A stretch of 64,000 bases of DNA from Sphingomonas lacusdianchii (lineage in GTDB: Bacteria; Pseudomonadota; Alphaproteobacteria; Sphingomonadales; Sphingomonadaceae). The stretch's first letter is position 1, and every line of letters starts with the position of its first letter. The notes beneath the pieces were generated by a model. That model was not told where the DNA came from, ran no database searches, and saw nothing but the letters and a program-made list of their open reading frames with translations. Location of the stretch: the NCBI RefSeq assembly GCF_022664395.1, contig NZ_JAKRET010000001.1, forward strand, positions 186,001-250,000, in the 5' to 3' direction. Both the position numbers and the translations under genes were made by a program. Of the stretch, positions 1 through 9,670 are shown in pieces.

Positions 1-2
1 AC

Positions 3-3000
3 ACGTTCGGCAATGCGACGACCAAAGCGATGCGCGAGACCGTGCGCGAAACCGCGCGTGCGGAGAAGGCCGGCGAGGGGATGGTCCGCGCGCTGGGTCG
101 ACAGGCGACCGAGTTCGGCAAAACGCGGTCCGAGATCCGCACCATGAACGCCGAACTTCGCGCGGTGGAAGCGGAAAGCCGCGGGCTGACCGAACTTGCG
201 GGCCGCATCCGCGCCGTCAGCGCGGAAATGAACCGGCTTGAGGCATCGTCGGTCAACGTCGGGCAATCGACGAACAAAGCCGGTGCCGGCCTGCGCATCA
301 TCGCCATGCAGATGCCCGACGTCATCCAAGGGTTGCTGACCGGGCAGAAGCCAATGCAGGTGCTGATCCAGCAGGGCGGGCAGGTCTATCAGGCCGGGCA
401 GTCGGCCGGGATCGGCTTGCGTGCCATGGGTGCCAGCCTCGCCGCTCTCCTAATCCCTTTCGCGCCAGTGATCGCCGCGATCGGCGTTGCTACCGCCGGG
501 TTCGCGCTGTTTAATCGCGAGATCAACCGTGGCGTATCGAACGAAGAACTGACGCGCGGTCTCGGGAAGACGGCCGAGCAGGCGGAGGTAGCCGAAAAGC
601 AACTGAAGAAGCTCCGCGAGGAAACGATCACCTGGGGCGACACCGCCTCGGCACTGTTCACGGTCGTCGGCAACGACATCAAGAACAGCTTCGTCAAGGA
701 CATGACCGACATGGGCAGCGACGTGAAGTCGGTGCTCGACGACCTCACGTCGTACGGCCGATCCGCGCTTGCGGGGCTGTACGCGGGCACCGTCGGCATG
801 AAGGCGTATCTCGGTGAGGTGTCGAAGCCCGGCGCCATCGCCAAGCTGCTAACGGGTGACGACCCGACGTTGTTCAATCGCACGGTAGGGGCATCGTTCA
901 ACAAAGCGTATGATTGGCTCGGGAAACTCGGCGAGCGGGTCCGCGCCGAGGCCAAGAAGAACGCACGCATCCGTATCGGCGAAGAGTACGGTCTGCCTGA
1001 CAAGCCGAAGAAGGACAGCCACGCCGACCAGCTCGCCCGCGAAGCGGAGGCGATGGAACGCCAAATTGACAACCTCTACAAGCTGGCGAACGCTTACGGC
1101 GTTTCCGGCGCGGCGGCATTGATTGCCGAGGCGCGTGTGAAGGCCGAAAGCGCCGCGATCAAAAAGCGCGCAGATGTCGAGGCCGCAGTTGACCGGCAAA
1201 TCCGCCTGTCGATCGCCGAGCGGGTGAAGGCCGGCGCGCAATCCGCTGCGGCGATGCGTGACGAGGCGATGGTGCAGGCGTCGGTGAACTCGGCCGTTCG
1301 CGATGGCTCCGTCGCTGCCCGCGACGCGCAGCAGGTGATGCGTGATCGCATGGCCGATCTGCCGTTGCTGGCCGCGATGGAAGCCGCTCACACCTTGAAG
1401 GGCAAGGAAGGCGTCAGGGCTGTCGAAGAGGCTGAAAAGGCACTCAATGCGCAGCGCAAGGCGCAATCCGATCTGAACGCGGAGCGCACGCGCGGCCAGC
1501 TTATCCAGATGAACCAATCGAACGACCGGCAGCTTGCGGTACTGCGCGAGGAACTGCGCCTTGTCGGGGCGACGGACGTGGTTCGTGCTCGGTCGTTGGC
1601 GCGGGTCCGGGCGGAACAGGAGGTCGGCTCAACACCCGGCGCCGATGCCGCAAAATATATCGAAGACATGGTCAGCATTGCTGACGCGCAGGCGCAAATC
1701 CAGTTGCAGACGCAGGCTACGAACGATGCGCTCGCCCATCAGGGGGTGATGTTCGACACGATCGCGATCAACGCTGCCGACGCGGCGCGCGGAATGTCGG
1801 ACGCTTTCGGCGAGGCTGGCCGGGCGCTGGGCGATATGGGTGCCATCTTCGCCGGCCATATCGCTGACCAGCAGCGTTTGACTGCGGCCCGCGATGCCGA
1901 ATTGAAGGCGCTCGTCGGTCTCGACGACCAGAAGCTGAAGGCTCAGCGGACCGCGCAAATCAACGACCTGTTCGCGCTGCGCAGTTCCGCCGCGCAGATC
2001 GGCATGTACGGCGACATGACCGCGGCGGCGAAGGGGTTCTTCGACGAGAAGTCGAAGGGCTATGCCGTGTTGTCGATCGCGGAGAAGGCGTTCCGCGCGG
2101 TTGAGTTCGCGATGTCGGTCAAGGCGATGGCGCAGGACGCGATCGAGACCGGCTCGAAGATCGCCAGCACCGTTGCGCGTACCGCGGTCCGAGCAACCGA
2201 AGCGGTCGTCAACGCCATCGCGTCCCTGCCCTTTCCTGCGAACATCGCGGCTGGCGCCGCGACCGCAGGCGCGCTCGCGGCGCTTGGCGTGTCCGTCGTC
2301 AGTTCGTTCGGCGGCTCGTCGCGCGACAAGCTGCAGAAGGCCAACGATGGCAGCGGGTCGGTGCTGGGCGACACGAAAGCGCAAAGCGAAAGCATCAAAC
2401 GGTCGATCGACCAGCTTCGCGAGGTCGACACCGTTACGAATGCATTCGCAGGTGAGATGGCGGCGTCGCTCCGGTCGATCGACAATCAAATTGGCGGCGT
2501 CGCATCGGCGATCGTCCGCGGCGGCGACATCAACGCCAGCGCGGGCGTGAACGAGAGTTTCAAGACGAACGCGATCGGGTCAATCCTGAAGGCGACCATT
2601 CCGATCTTCGGAGGCGCTCTCGCCTCGCTGTTCGGCTCGACGACCAGTGTCATCGCGTCCGGTCTGTCGGCGCAGTCGCAGACCCTTGGCAGCATCCTGT
2701 CGGGAGGGTTCGACGCGCAGACGTTCAGCGACGTCGAGAAGAAAAAGAAGTTCCTCGGCATCGTCACCGGCAAGTCCTACTCGACGCAGTACGGCAACGC
2801 GGACCCGGCGCTGGAAGGCCAGTTCACGCTACTGCTCAAGTCGTTCTCGTCGGCGATCGGTGCGGCGGCTGGCCCGCTCGGCGAAGCGACCGACGCCGTG
2901 CAGGCCCGCCTCAACGGGTTCGTCGTGTCGATCGGCAAGATCGATCTGAAGGGGCTGACTGGCGAGCAGATTCAGGAGAAGCTCAGCGCCGTGTTCGGCA

Positions 3001-4187
3001 AGGCCGCCGACGACATGGCCGATGCGGCGTTTCCCGGCATCGCCCGGTTCCAACAGGTCGGGGAAGGTGCTTTCGAAACGCTGGTGCGCGTGGCGTCGAC
3101 CGTCGAAGCGGTCACTGCGTCGCTCGACCAGTTGGGGCTCGCCTCCCGCGCGCTCGGCATCGATGCGAAGGTCGGTATCGCCGCGCAGTTCGATAGCGTG
3201 TCGGCGATGACCAGTGCCGCTGACGCCTACTTCAAGGCGTTCTACACCCCTGCCGAACAGAACGCGGCGCGCATGTCGCAGTTGAACGGGGTCTTCGTCC
3301 GGCTGGGCACCACCATGCCGGCGACGATCGACGCGTTCCGAGCGCTGGTCGACGCGCAGGATCTGACGACGGCGGCCGGGCAGTCGACCTATGCGACCCT
3401 GCTGCAAATCGCCCCTGCCTTCGCCGATCTGAAGTCGGCGCTGGACGGTGCGAAGTCGGCAGCGGACGTGATCGCCGAGCGGGAGGGCCTGCAACGCCGC
3501 CTGCTCGAGCTCGACGGCAACACCGCCGCCATCCGCGCGCTCGACCTCGCCAAGCTGGATGCCAGCAACCGCGCGTTGCAGGAGCAAATCTACGCAATCG
3601 AGGATGCCAAGGCGGCGGCCGAGGCGGCGAACGAATTGCGGCAGGCGTGGTCGTCGGTCGGTGACACGATCGCCGACGAGGTGAAGCGCATCCGCGGTCT
3701 CGACACTGTCGGCGGCGGCGCCAGCTTCGCGGCGATCATGGGCCAGTTCAACGCGGCGAACCTGTCGGCGCGCGGCGGCGACATCGATGCGGCGAAGACC
3801 CTGCCCGGCTTGTCGCAGGCGCTGCTCAAGGTGGCCGGCGAACAGGCGACGTCGAGCCAGGAACTGAAGCGCATTCAGGCGCAGACGGCGGCGACCCTCG
3901 AAGCGACGCAAGCGGCGATCGCCGGGCGGTCGGCGGCAGCGGCAACCGCGGCGATCCTCGCCAACTCGGCGAATGCGGCGGCTGCGACAGCCCCGGCGGG
4001 CACCGCGGCGAATGACGCGTCGGCCGCGACGATCGCAGATTTGCGTGACGAACTCGCGGCCCTTCGCCGTGAGAACGCTGCTGGCCATGCAGCGACCGCG
4101 AGCAACACCGGCAAAATGGCACGAGTGCTGGACGACGTCACCGCGGCGAGTGGTGGCGACGCGTTCAGCGTCGTAAATGGCGGTTAG
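3..4187 (+). CDS. Phage tail length tape measure protein (5' end probably outside window)
   Basis: The frame is open from the window edge, so the true start may lie upstream; an internal ATG at 30 gives 1385 residues. The N-terminal part is an alpha-helical coiled region followed by a segment with the motif MQMPDVIQGLLTGQKPMQ, typical of lambda-type tape measure proteins. Next is a hydrophobic stretch (ALLIPFAPVIAAIG). The remainder is long, Ala/Gln/Glu-rich helix with a second hydrophobic region around residues 725-755. In this family the protein sets tail length and crosses the host membrane during DNA injection. Its length and position before the tail tip/receptor-binding gene fit a siphophage tail module. 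Confidence 0.88.
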   Translation, partial: TFGNATTKAMRETVRETARAEKAGEGMVRALGRQATEFGKTRSEIRTMNAELRAVEAESRGLTELAGRIRAVSAEMNRLEASSVNVGQSTNKAGAGLRIIAMQMPDVIQGLLTGQKPMQVLIQQGGQVYQAGQSAGIGLRAMGASLAALLIPFAPVIAAIGVATAGFALFNREINRGVSNEELTRGLGKTAEQAEVAEKQLKKLREETITWGDTASALFTVVGNDIKNSFVKDMTDMGSDVKSVLDDLTSYGRSALAGLYAGTVGMKAYLGEVSKPGAIAKLLTGDDPTLFNRTVGASFNKAYDWLGKLGERVRAEAKKNARIRIGEEYGLPDKPKKDSHADQLAREAEAMERQIDNLYKLANAYGVSGAAALIAEARVKAESAAIKKRADVEAAVDRQIRLSIAERVKAGAQSAAAMRDEAMVQASVNSAVRDGSVAARDAQQVMRDRMADLPLLAAMEAAHTLKGKEGVRAVEEAEKALNAQRKAQSDLNAERTRGQLIQMNQSNDRQLAVLREELRLVGATDVVRARSLARVRAEQEVGSTPGADAAKYIEDMVSIADAQAQIQLQTQATNDALAHQGVMFDTIAINAADAARGMSDAFGEAGRALGDMGAIFAGHIADQQRLTAARDAELKALVGLDDQKLKAQRTAQINDLFALRSSAAQIGMYGDMTAAAKGFFDEKSKGYAVLSIAEKAFRAVEFAMSVKAMAQDAIETGSKIASTVARTAVRATEAVVNAIASLPFPANIAAGAATAGALAALGVSVVSSFGGSSRDKLQKANDGSGSVLGDTKAQSESIKRSIDQLREVDTVTNAFAGEMAASLRSIDNQIGGVASAIVRGGDINASAGVNESFKTNAIGSILKATIPIFGGALASLFGSTTSVIASGLSAQSQTLGSILSGGFDAQTFSDVEKKKKFLGIVTGKSYSTQYGNADPALEGQFTLLLKSFSSAIGAAAGPLGEATDAVQARLNGFVVSIGKIDLKGLTGEQIQEKLSAVFGKAADDMADAAFPGIARFQQVGEGAFETLVRVASTVEAVTASLDQLGLASRALGIDAKVGIAAQFDSVSAMTSAADAYFKAFYTPAEQNAARMSQLNGVFVRLGTTMPATIDAFRALVDAQDLTTAAGQSTYATLLQIAPAFADLKSALDGAKSAADVIAEREGLQRRLLELDGNTAAIRALDLAKLDASNRALQEQIYAIEDAKAAAEAANELRQAWSSVGDTIADEVKRIRGLDTVGGGASFAAIMGQFNAANLSARGGDIDAAKTLPGLSQALLKVAGEQATSSQELKRIQAQTAATLEATQAAIAGRSAAAATAAILANSANAAAATAPAGTAANDASAATIADLRDELAALRRENAAGHAATASNTGKMARVLDDVTAASGGDAFSVVNGG

Positions 4188-4196
4188 GCGTCGGCT

Positions 4197-4331
4197 CTAA
4201 TGAGGTAGCTTCAGCCGGATTGCCTGCAACTCGGCCAGAATCGCTTCAAGAAGTTCGTTCTGTCTCCGCTGCTGCTCAGCGTTCGCGACCGGGACAACTT
4301 TCCGAAACGGGCGGTCGGGTTCTTCAGACAT
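4197..4331 (-). CDS. Possible 44-residue small protein, antisense to the tail module
   Basis: A minus-strand ORF lies in the 220-base gap between the tape measure and receptor-binding genes. Its ATG is preceded by a GGAGA Shine-Dalgarno-like sequence about 7 bases upstream. The product begins MSEEPDRPF and ends in a charged amphipathic helix (NELLEAILAELQAIRLKL) that looks like real protein. It is the only minus-strand candidate in the tail module, so it could be a small regulator, a moron or a chance ORF. No family is recognised. Confidence 0.35.
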   Translation of the reverse strand: MSEEPDRPFRKVVPVANAEQQRRQNELLEAILAELQAIRLKLPH

Positions 4332-4343
4332 TGAGGTATCTCC

Positions 4344-4412
4344 ATGAACTATGCGTTGCGTAGCGCTCGGTGGCGGCTGCGGCCATACTTGAATGATCGG
4401 GTTGGTTCATGA
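4344..4412 (+). CDS. Possible 22-residue leader peptide upstream of the receptor-binding gene
   Basis: The ATG follows GAGG with a 7-base gap. The ORF encodes MNYALRSARWRLRPYLNDRV plus two residues and ends in ATGA, so its stop overlaps the ATG of the 1532-residue tail protein at 4409. That large gene has no convincing Shine-Dalgarno sequence of its own, so translational coupling through this mini-ORF is the simplest reading. The function is inferred only from arrangement. Confidence 0.4.
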   Translation: MNYALRSARWRLRPYLNDRVGS

Positions 4413-7400
4413 TCGTCGCTGTTCCCGGCCTGCCGCCTGTCGACCTCGGCATCACCGAGACGACGCCGACGGTCGGCATCGCCGATTACAGCCGCCGGGT
4501 AACAGACGACTTTGGCGTCACCTCGGTGACGAAGCGGGGGTTCTCCCGGAAGCTGTCGCTGCGGTTCGCGGTACCGTTCGGCGATGTCGACGCACTGCAC
4601 GCCCGGCTTGCCGATCTGCGCGCCACGCAGGCGACGTGGATCGCGGACGATCGGTTCCGCGCACTTTCCGTCGTCGGCCGGTACAAGGACTTTTCGATCG
4701 ATATCGCATCGCAGCCGTGCAGCTTCTGCACGCTGACGGTCGATGGCTTCGCCGAGACGCTCGACTATCCCGATAACGGCAGCGACCCCGCCGTCGATGG
4801 TGCGTCGACCTTCCGCCTGTTGCAGCCGGTCACCATCACCGACGCCGTCCTGCGCGCCAGTTCGGTACCGGAAGATGACGCGCCGGCATGGTCGGCCGGC
4901 GGCACCTATGCCAAGGGCGCGCGCGTTGTCGTCGGGCACCGGGTCTACGAAAGCCTCATCGACGGCAATACCGGCAACGACCCGGTTTCGTCGACACAAT
5001 GGCTTGATACGGGGGCGACCAACAGGTTCGCGATGTTCGATCAGGCGCTCGGCAGTGCGACCACGGCGGCTGGCAGCATCGTCGTGACCCTGTCGTCGTC
5101 GAACGCAACCGCGCTCGCGGTGCTCGACGTCATCGGCGCCACGGTTCGGGTGCAGGGCACAGGCTACGACCAGCAGCGCGCCGCCGACGGCACGATCATT
5201 TTCGACGGCCTGCCGGGCGGGGACATCGCGGTCACCGTCACCGGATCGGGCACGGTCGAAGTCGGCACGTTGCTGTTCGGGCGCATCGTCGCGCTCGGCG
5301 TGACCGAGAACAGCCCGACCGCGGAAATCACCGACTATAGTCGCACGGATACCGACGACTTCGGCGATGTGACGATCGTCCCGCGCGCGTGGGCGAAACG
5401 CATGGCGGCGCGGACGATGTTGCGGACCGACGCGCTTGATTTGGTGTTCGAGCGGATCGCCACCGTTCGCGCGCTCCCGTCGCTGTGGATCGCCGACGAG
5501 GGTACCGACGCGCTTTCGATCTACGGGTTCTTCAAGGACTTCTCGATCGAGGTCGGCGAGACGACCAGCAAGCTATCGTTGCAGATCGAGGGGCTGAGCG
5601 AAGCCGCCAAGGTCAAGCCGTTCGGCGATGGCTTGCCCGGCCGCGACGGTGTCGACGGCAAGGATGGCCGCGACGGCCGGGATGGCCGGGATGGGCTGAA
5701 CGGAACCGATGGTGCTCCGGGCGAAGCCGGGCTGGACGGGAAGACTTCGTACGTTCACTTCGCCTATGCCGACAGCCCGGACGGTCAGGTCAATTTCGCG
5801 GTCGGCCTGCCCGGGGGCAGGGGGTGGCAGGGCACCTATACCGACTTCACTGCGGCCGACAGCCCCGATCCTGCCGCTTATGTGTGGTCTGCCTATAAGG
5901 GGCCGGCAGCATTCGGCCTGACGGGAAGCGGCGATACCAACGTCAGCGGAAATGCTCTCATCAAGAATCGTAACGGCGGCTGGGATACCGGCGGCGGTTA
6001 TTCCACCGAAGGCTGGCGCGGCGGGGCGCAGTGCAGCTTCAGCGCTGGACAGACGACCGTAGCGAACATCATGGCGGGGCTGAACAGCGACCCCGCCGCG
6101 AACGACAGCTTCAATACGATCGATTACGCGTGGTGGCTGGCCGAGGATGGCATCTGCCGGATTTACGAGAGTGGCGCCGGTATCGCGTTGATCGGCGAGT
6201 ACGCGACGTCCGACGTATTCCAGATCATCTACGACGGCGCGTTCGTCCGCTACATCAAAGGCGGGGTCACCGTGCGGACGATCGCCGCGCCCGCGGACGC
6301 CCTGTTCTATTTCGACGCGGCGCTGGCCGGCAACCCTGGCACGCGGCTCGATGCGATCACCTTCGCCGCCGCTGGCAAGGCTGGCGCTGACGGCAAGGAC
6401 GGTGTCGACGGCGTGCCGGGCGTCAAGGGAGCCGACGGAACCACCTATTACCCGTACTTCGCCTATGCCAATTCACCGGATGGCTCGGTAGATTTCACGA
6501 CCGGCGCGCCAGACGGGCGGGCATATGTCGGGTTCGCCACTGGCACTTCGGCAACCGAGCCGGATAGCTGGGTCTATTACGCTTGGACGCCGTATCGCGG
6601 TCCGGCGTTCGGTATGACGTCACGCGGCCAATGTGTCGTTGCGGGCGATCAAGTCATCAAGTCCGGCGGGGCGGAAGCGTGGGACAGTGATGCCTATTCC
6701 ACCGTTGGCTATCGAGGTGCTGCCACAGCATCCTTCCGCCCTGGGAGCGCCGACATTTTGGTAATGGTCGGCCTGAATGCCGACCCGGCCGCCGACGCCA
6801 GCTACACGAGCTTAGATTATGCTTGGTATCTGGCCAGAAACGGCGCGGTTGGCATCTTTGAAAGCGGCGCACTGGTTGCCGAGCCGTTTGTTGGATACGA
6901 CGACAGCTTCGTTTTCCAAGTCGCCTACGACGGAACGGCGGTGCGCTACCTATGCAACGGCGCGGTATACCGGGAGGTGCCAACCACAGCGAACCGCCTG
7001 TTCTACTTCGACAGTTCAATAGCTGGTCCGGGCAGCCGCGTGGTGGGTGTCGACTTCCGATCGGCTGGAACAGCGGGCGCTAACGGGGCAGATGGTCGCA
7101 ACGGTACGGACGGCGCGCCGGGCGTGAATGGTGCTGATGGTCGAACCAGCTACACGCACTATGCTTATGCTGACACACCGAACGGGCAGGTCAACTTCAC
7201 CGTCGATCAGCCGGGCGGCCGGGCCTACATCGGCACCTATACCGACTTTGTTGCGGCCGACAGTCCCGATCCCAACGCCTACACCTGGACCCCGTACAAG
7301 GGTCCGCCTGCGTTCGGGTTGACGGGTAGCGGGGATACGTTCGTCGCCGGCAATGCGCTGGTGAAACAAGGCAGCGGCGGCTGGGGCACGGGCGGCGGGT

Positions 7401-9007
7401 ATTCGACCGAAGGCTATCGGCGCGGTGCGCAATGTGGTTTCGTGCCGGGGCAGGCGTCTGGCGTCGACATCATGGCTGGCCTCAACACGGACCCAGCGAC
7501 CAACGACAGCTACGATACCATCGATTATTGCTGGTATCTGCACAGCAACGGGCATGCCTACATTTTCGAAAGCGGAAATCACGTTGCCGCAGATATCGTT
7601 GGTTTTGGCTTCGGCACGTTTCAGGTTGTCTATAACAACAAGACGATCAGCTACATTTACAACGGCTTCACCTACCGGGAGGTTGCAGTTCCGGCCGACC
7701 TGACCTTCTACTTCGATGCGGCCCTAGCGGGTGGTCCCGGTACGCGGCTCAACTCGATCACATTCGGGTCAGCCGGGACGGCGGGCAAGGACGGTCTCGA
7801 CGGCATCCCCGGCACGAACGGCACCAATGGACAGAACGGGCGAGACGGCACGAACGGCGCTGACGGTCGGACGTCGTATGTCCATTACGCCTATGCCGAC
7901 AGTTCGGACGGTCATGCGAACTTCACGACGGGCGCTGCCGAGGGGCGATCCTTCGTCGGCATCTACGTTGACTATAGCGAGCCGGACAGCGGCAACCCGG
8001 ATTCGTACCGCTGGACGCGGCTGCGCGGGCTGGACGGCAACAACGGCTTGCCCGGCGCTCCCGGCGCTGATGGGCGAACGCCGTACGTCCACACGGCTTA
8101 TGCTAACGCCCCCGATGGCTCGGTCGACTTCACGACCGACGACGCGCAGGCGCTGAACCGACGGTACATCGGCTTGCGGACCGACTATCAGGTTGCCGAC
8201 ATTCAAGACCCGGCGGCCTATGTCTGGTCGCTAAGCCGGGGGGCGGACGGCGCGAACGGGGTGTCACCGTTCGCGCTCGACCTCGGTAGCGCAGCGATCG
8301 TCCTGAACGCAACGTATGCCGGCGTGACGAAGCCGGGCCAGCTGCCGCGCAACGTGGCGGTGTCGGTCAAGCAAGGGACAACCGACGCGATCGGCGCTGT
8401 CGCAATTGGCATCAGCACCTCGACCGGCATCGCGGCCAGTTATGCCAATGGCGTGGTGTCGATCACGACCGCCGATGCCGACGGCTATGTCGAGGTGTCG
8501 GCATCGCAGGGCGGCGTGAACGTCGTCGCGCCCAAGCGTATTTCGATCAGTCGCAGTCTCGACGCGCCACCGCCGCAAACGGCCACCGGCGTGACGCAGC
8601 GCGGGTACAACGGCGACCCGAACAACACGTCCTATCTGTCGGGGCCAAGCGGCAAGATTGTGACGGTCGGTGTGCCCGCCAACGGCGTCCTGCCGATCGA
8701 AATTTATCTCGAATACAGCGTGCTCGAGAACCAGAGCTTTGCCTTTCGGACCTACGCGGCCGCTGCGAAGATCGTCCATCGGCCGGTGGGGTCGGGTGCG
8801 GCGTGGTCCGATCTCATTAGCGAGGTGTCAGGCACGATAGCGCAGTGGTCCCGCTCGACGCAGGAATACGAGCAAGGGGAACTGAACTATCCAAGTTCGG
8901 TCAACCTGCCGGGCGGACAGGCCTTTGAGTTCGCGCTGATGTTGCGAAAGCATTCGGGCAACGGCAGCGCGCAGTATGTCGACGGGTTCATGAGGATCGG
9001 CGAATGA
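4409..9007 (+). CDS. Modular phage tail tip / receptor-binding protein with collagen-like linkers
   Basis: The protein has 1532 residues. Residues 1-110 and about 295-400 are diverged copies of one domain (shared ITETTPTVGIADYSR / VTENSPTAEITDYSR, then WIAD and KDFSI motifs). Then come collagen-like Gly-X-Y linkers (GRDGVDGKDGRDGRDG) and five copies of a ~55-residue module (TSYVHFAYADSPDGQVNF...; nt about 5740, 6440, 7145, 7870, 8080). Between the early copies are three copies of a ~160-residue module (GLTGSGDT..GGWDTGGGYSTEG..DYAWWLAEDG..FYFDAALAG; nt about 5910, 6610, 7310). A beta-rich C-terminal region follows. Such architecture is typical of host-recognition tail proteins. The exact receptor is unknown. 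Start ATG overlaps the 22-residue upstream ORF; the stop overlaps the next gene. Confidence 0.75.
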   Translation: MIVAVPGLPPVDLGITETTPTVGIADYSRRVTDDFGVTSVTKRGFSRKLSLRFAVPFGDVDALHARLADLRATQATWIADDRFRALSVVGRYKDFSIDIASQPCSFCTLTVDGFAETLDYPDNGSDPAVDGASTFRLLQPVTITDAVLRASSVPEDDAPAWSAGGTYAKGARVVVGHRVYESLIDGNTGNDPVSSTQWLDTGATNRFAMFDQALGSATTAAGSIVVTLSSSNATALAVLDVIGATVRVQGTGYDQQRAADGTIIFDGLPGGDIAVTVTGSGTVEVGTLLFGRIVALGVTENSPTAEITDYSRTDTDDFGDVTIVPRAWAKRMAARTMLRTDALDLVFERIATVRALPSLWIADEGTDALSIYGFFKDFSIEVGETTSKLSLQIEGLSEAAKVKPFGDGLPGRDGVDGKDGRDGRDGRDGLNGTDGAPGEAGLDGKTSYVHFAYADSPDGQVNFAVGLPGGRGWQGTYTDFTAADSPDPAAYVWSAYKGPAAFGLTGSGDTNVSGNALIKNRNGGWDTGGGYSTEGWRGGAQCSFSAGQTTVANIMAGLNSDPAANDSFNTIDYAWWLAEDGICRIYESGAGIALIGEYATSDVFQIIYDGAFVRYIKGGVTVRTIAAPADALFYFDAALAGNPGTRLDAITFAAAGKAGADGKDGVDGVPGVKGADGTTYYPYFAYANSPDGSVDFTTGAPDGRAYVGFATGTSATEPDSWVYYAWTPYRGPAFGMTSRGQCVVAGDQVIKSGGAEAWDSDAYSTVGYRGAATASFRPGSADILVMVGLNADPAADASYTSLDYAWYLARNGAVGIFESGALVAEPFVGYDDSFVFQVAYDGTAVRYLCNGAVYREVPTTANRLFYFDSSIAGPGSRVVGVDFRSAGTAGANGADGRNGTDGAPGVNGADGRTSYTHYAYADTPNGQVNFTVDQPGGRAYIGTYTDFVAADSPDPNAYTWTPYKGPPAFGLTGSGDTFVAGNALVKQGSGGWGTGGGYSTEGYRRGAQCGFVPGQASGVDIMAGLNTDPATNDSYDTIDYCWYLHSNGHAYIFESGNHVAADIVGFGFGTFQVVYNNKTISYIYNGFTYREVAVPADLTFYFDAALAGGPGTRLNSITFGSAGTAGKDGLDGIPGTNGTNGQNGRDGTNGADGRTSYVHYAYADSSDGHANFTTGAAEGRSFVGIYVDYSEPDSGNPDSYRWTRLRGLDGNNGLPGAPGADGRTPYVHTAYANAPDGSVDFTTDDAQALNRRYIGLRTDYQVADIQDPAAYVWSLSRGADGANGVSPFALDLGSAAIVLNATYAGVTKPGQLPRNVAVSVKQGTTDAIGAVAIGISTSTGIAASYANGVVSITTADADGYVEVSASQGGVNVVAPKRISISRSLDAPPPQTATGVTQRGYNGDPNNTSYLSGPSGKIVTVGVPANGVLPIEIYLEYSVLENQSFAFRTYAAAAKIVHRPVGSGAAWSDLISEVSGTIAQWSRSTQEYEQGELNYPSSVNLPGGQAFEFALMLRKHSGNGSAQYVDGFMRIGE

Positions 9008-9603
9008 CAGCGGCAAGCGTTACCGTAACCGACGCCGCCGGCACGGTGCTGGCGCAGTTGCTGGTGCCGGAGGGCAAGACGCCGGCGCAGGTCGGATGGC
9101 CGACCGCTTCGACCCATCGGTTCTACACCGTGCCGAAGTCCGGCGATCAGATGACGCAGCGGTTCAATCCCGTCACGAAGGCATGGGAGGATTCGGCGGC
9201 GCTGGTCGAGGCGCAGTTGATCGCGTCGATCAAGGAAGAGGCCGAGCGTCGCAAGATGACCATGGCGACGCCGGGGGGCATGAAGAAAGCTGAGTATGCG
9301 GAGAAGAGGGCGGAGGTGCTGGCGTCGAAGTCGCTCGGTTCGAACGTCGGTGCGATCCTTGCCGCGATCAACCTGTTGCCGCTTGCCACCCGTCAGACCC
9401 GGTTCGCCCATGCGCTCGCGGATAGCGCAGTGTTCGGCGATACCATCACCGCTGCGCTGGCCCGGTTCGAGGCCGGCATGACGCGGGCTGACGTGATCAC
9501 CAAGATAAGCGCACGGGAGGCGAAGGTCTGCGCCGACATCCGCGCTGCTACCACCGTTGCCTCCAAGCGCGCAGCGGCGGCCGGGGTCGTCTGGCCCGCC
9601 TGA
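9004..9603 (+). CDS. Phage tail accessory protein (possible tail fibre chaperone), 199 residues
   Basis: Start ATG overlaps the stop of the receptor-binding gene (ATGA), implying coupled translation. The N-terminal ~55 residues are beta-rich (VTVTDAAGTVLAQLLV, GWPTASTHRFYTVP), followed by a QRFNPVTKAWE segment and a mostly helical Lys/Ala-rich C-terminal half. A short protein directly after a tail fibre gene is often a fibre assembly chaperone or a tip-attached accessory, but no specific family is recognised. It appears soluble, with no signal peptide or membrane segment. Confidence 0.6.
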   Translation: MTAASVTVTDAAGTVLAQLLVPEGKTPAQVGWPTASTHRFYTVPKSGDQMTQRFNPVTKAWEDSAALVEAQLIASIKEEAERRKMTMATPGGMKKAEYAEKRAEVLASKSLGSNVGAILAAINLLPLATRQTRFAHALADSAVFGDTITAALARFEAGMTRADVITKISAREAKVCADIRAATTVASKRAAAAGVVWPA

Positions 9604-9628
9604 CCTGACCCACGAAAGGACTGCCAAT

Positions 9629-9670
9629 ATGAACACGCCCCGCCGGGCGCGCTGGTGCGCGTCCCTATGA
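9629..9670 (+). CDS. Possible 13-residue leader ORF coupled to the next gene
   Basis: AAAGGA precedes an ATG that opens a 13-codon ORF (MNTPRRARWCASL) ending ATGA, which overlaps the ATG at 9667 of the membrane-protein gene. It probably delivers ribosomes to the downstream start, echoing the 22-residue ORF ahead of the receptor-binding gene. Function is inferred from arrangement only. Confidence 0.3.
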   Translation: MNTPRRARWCASL

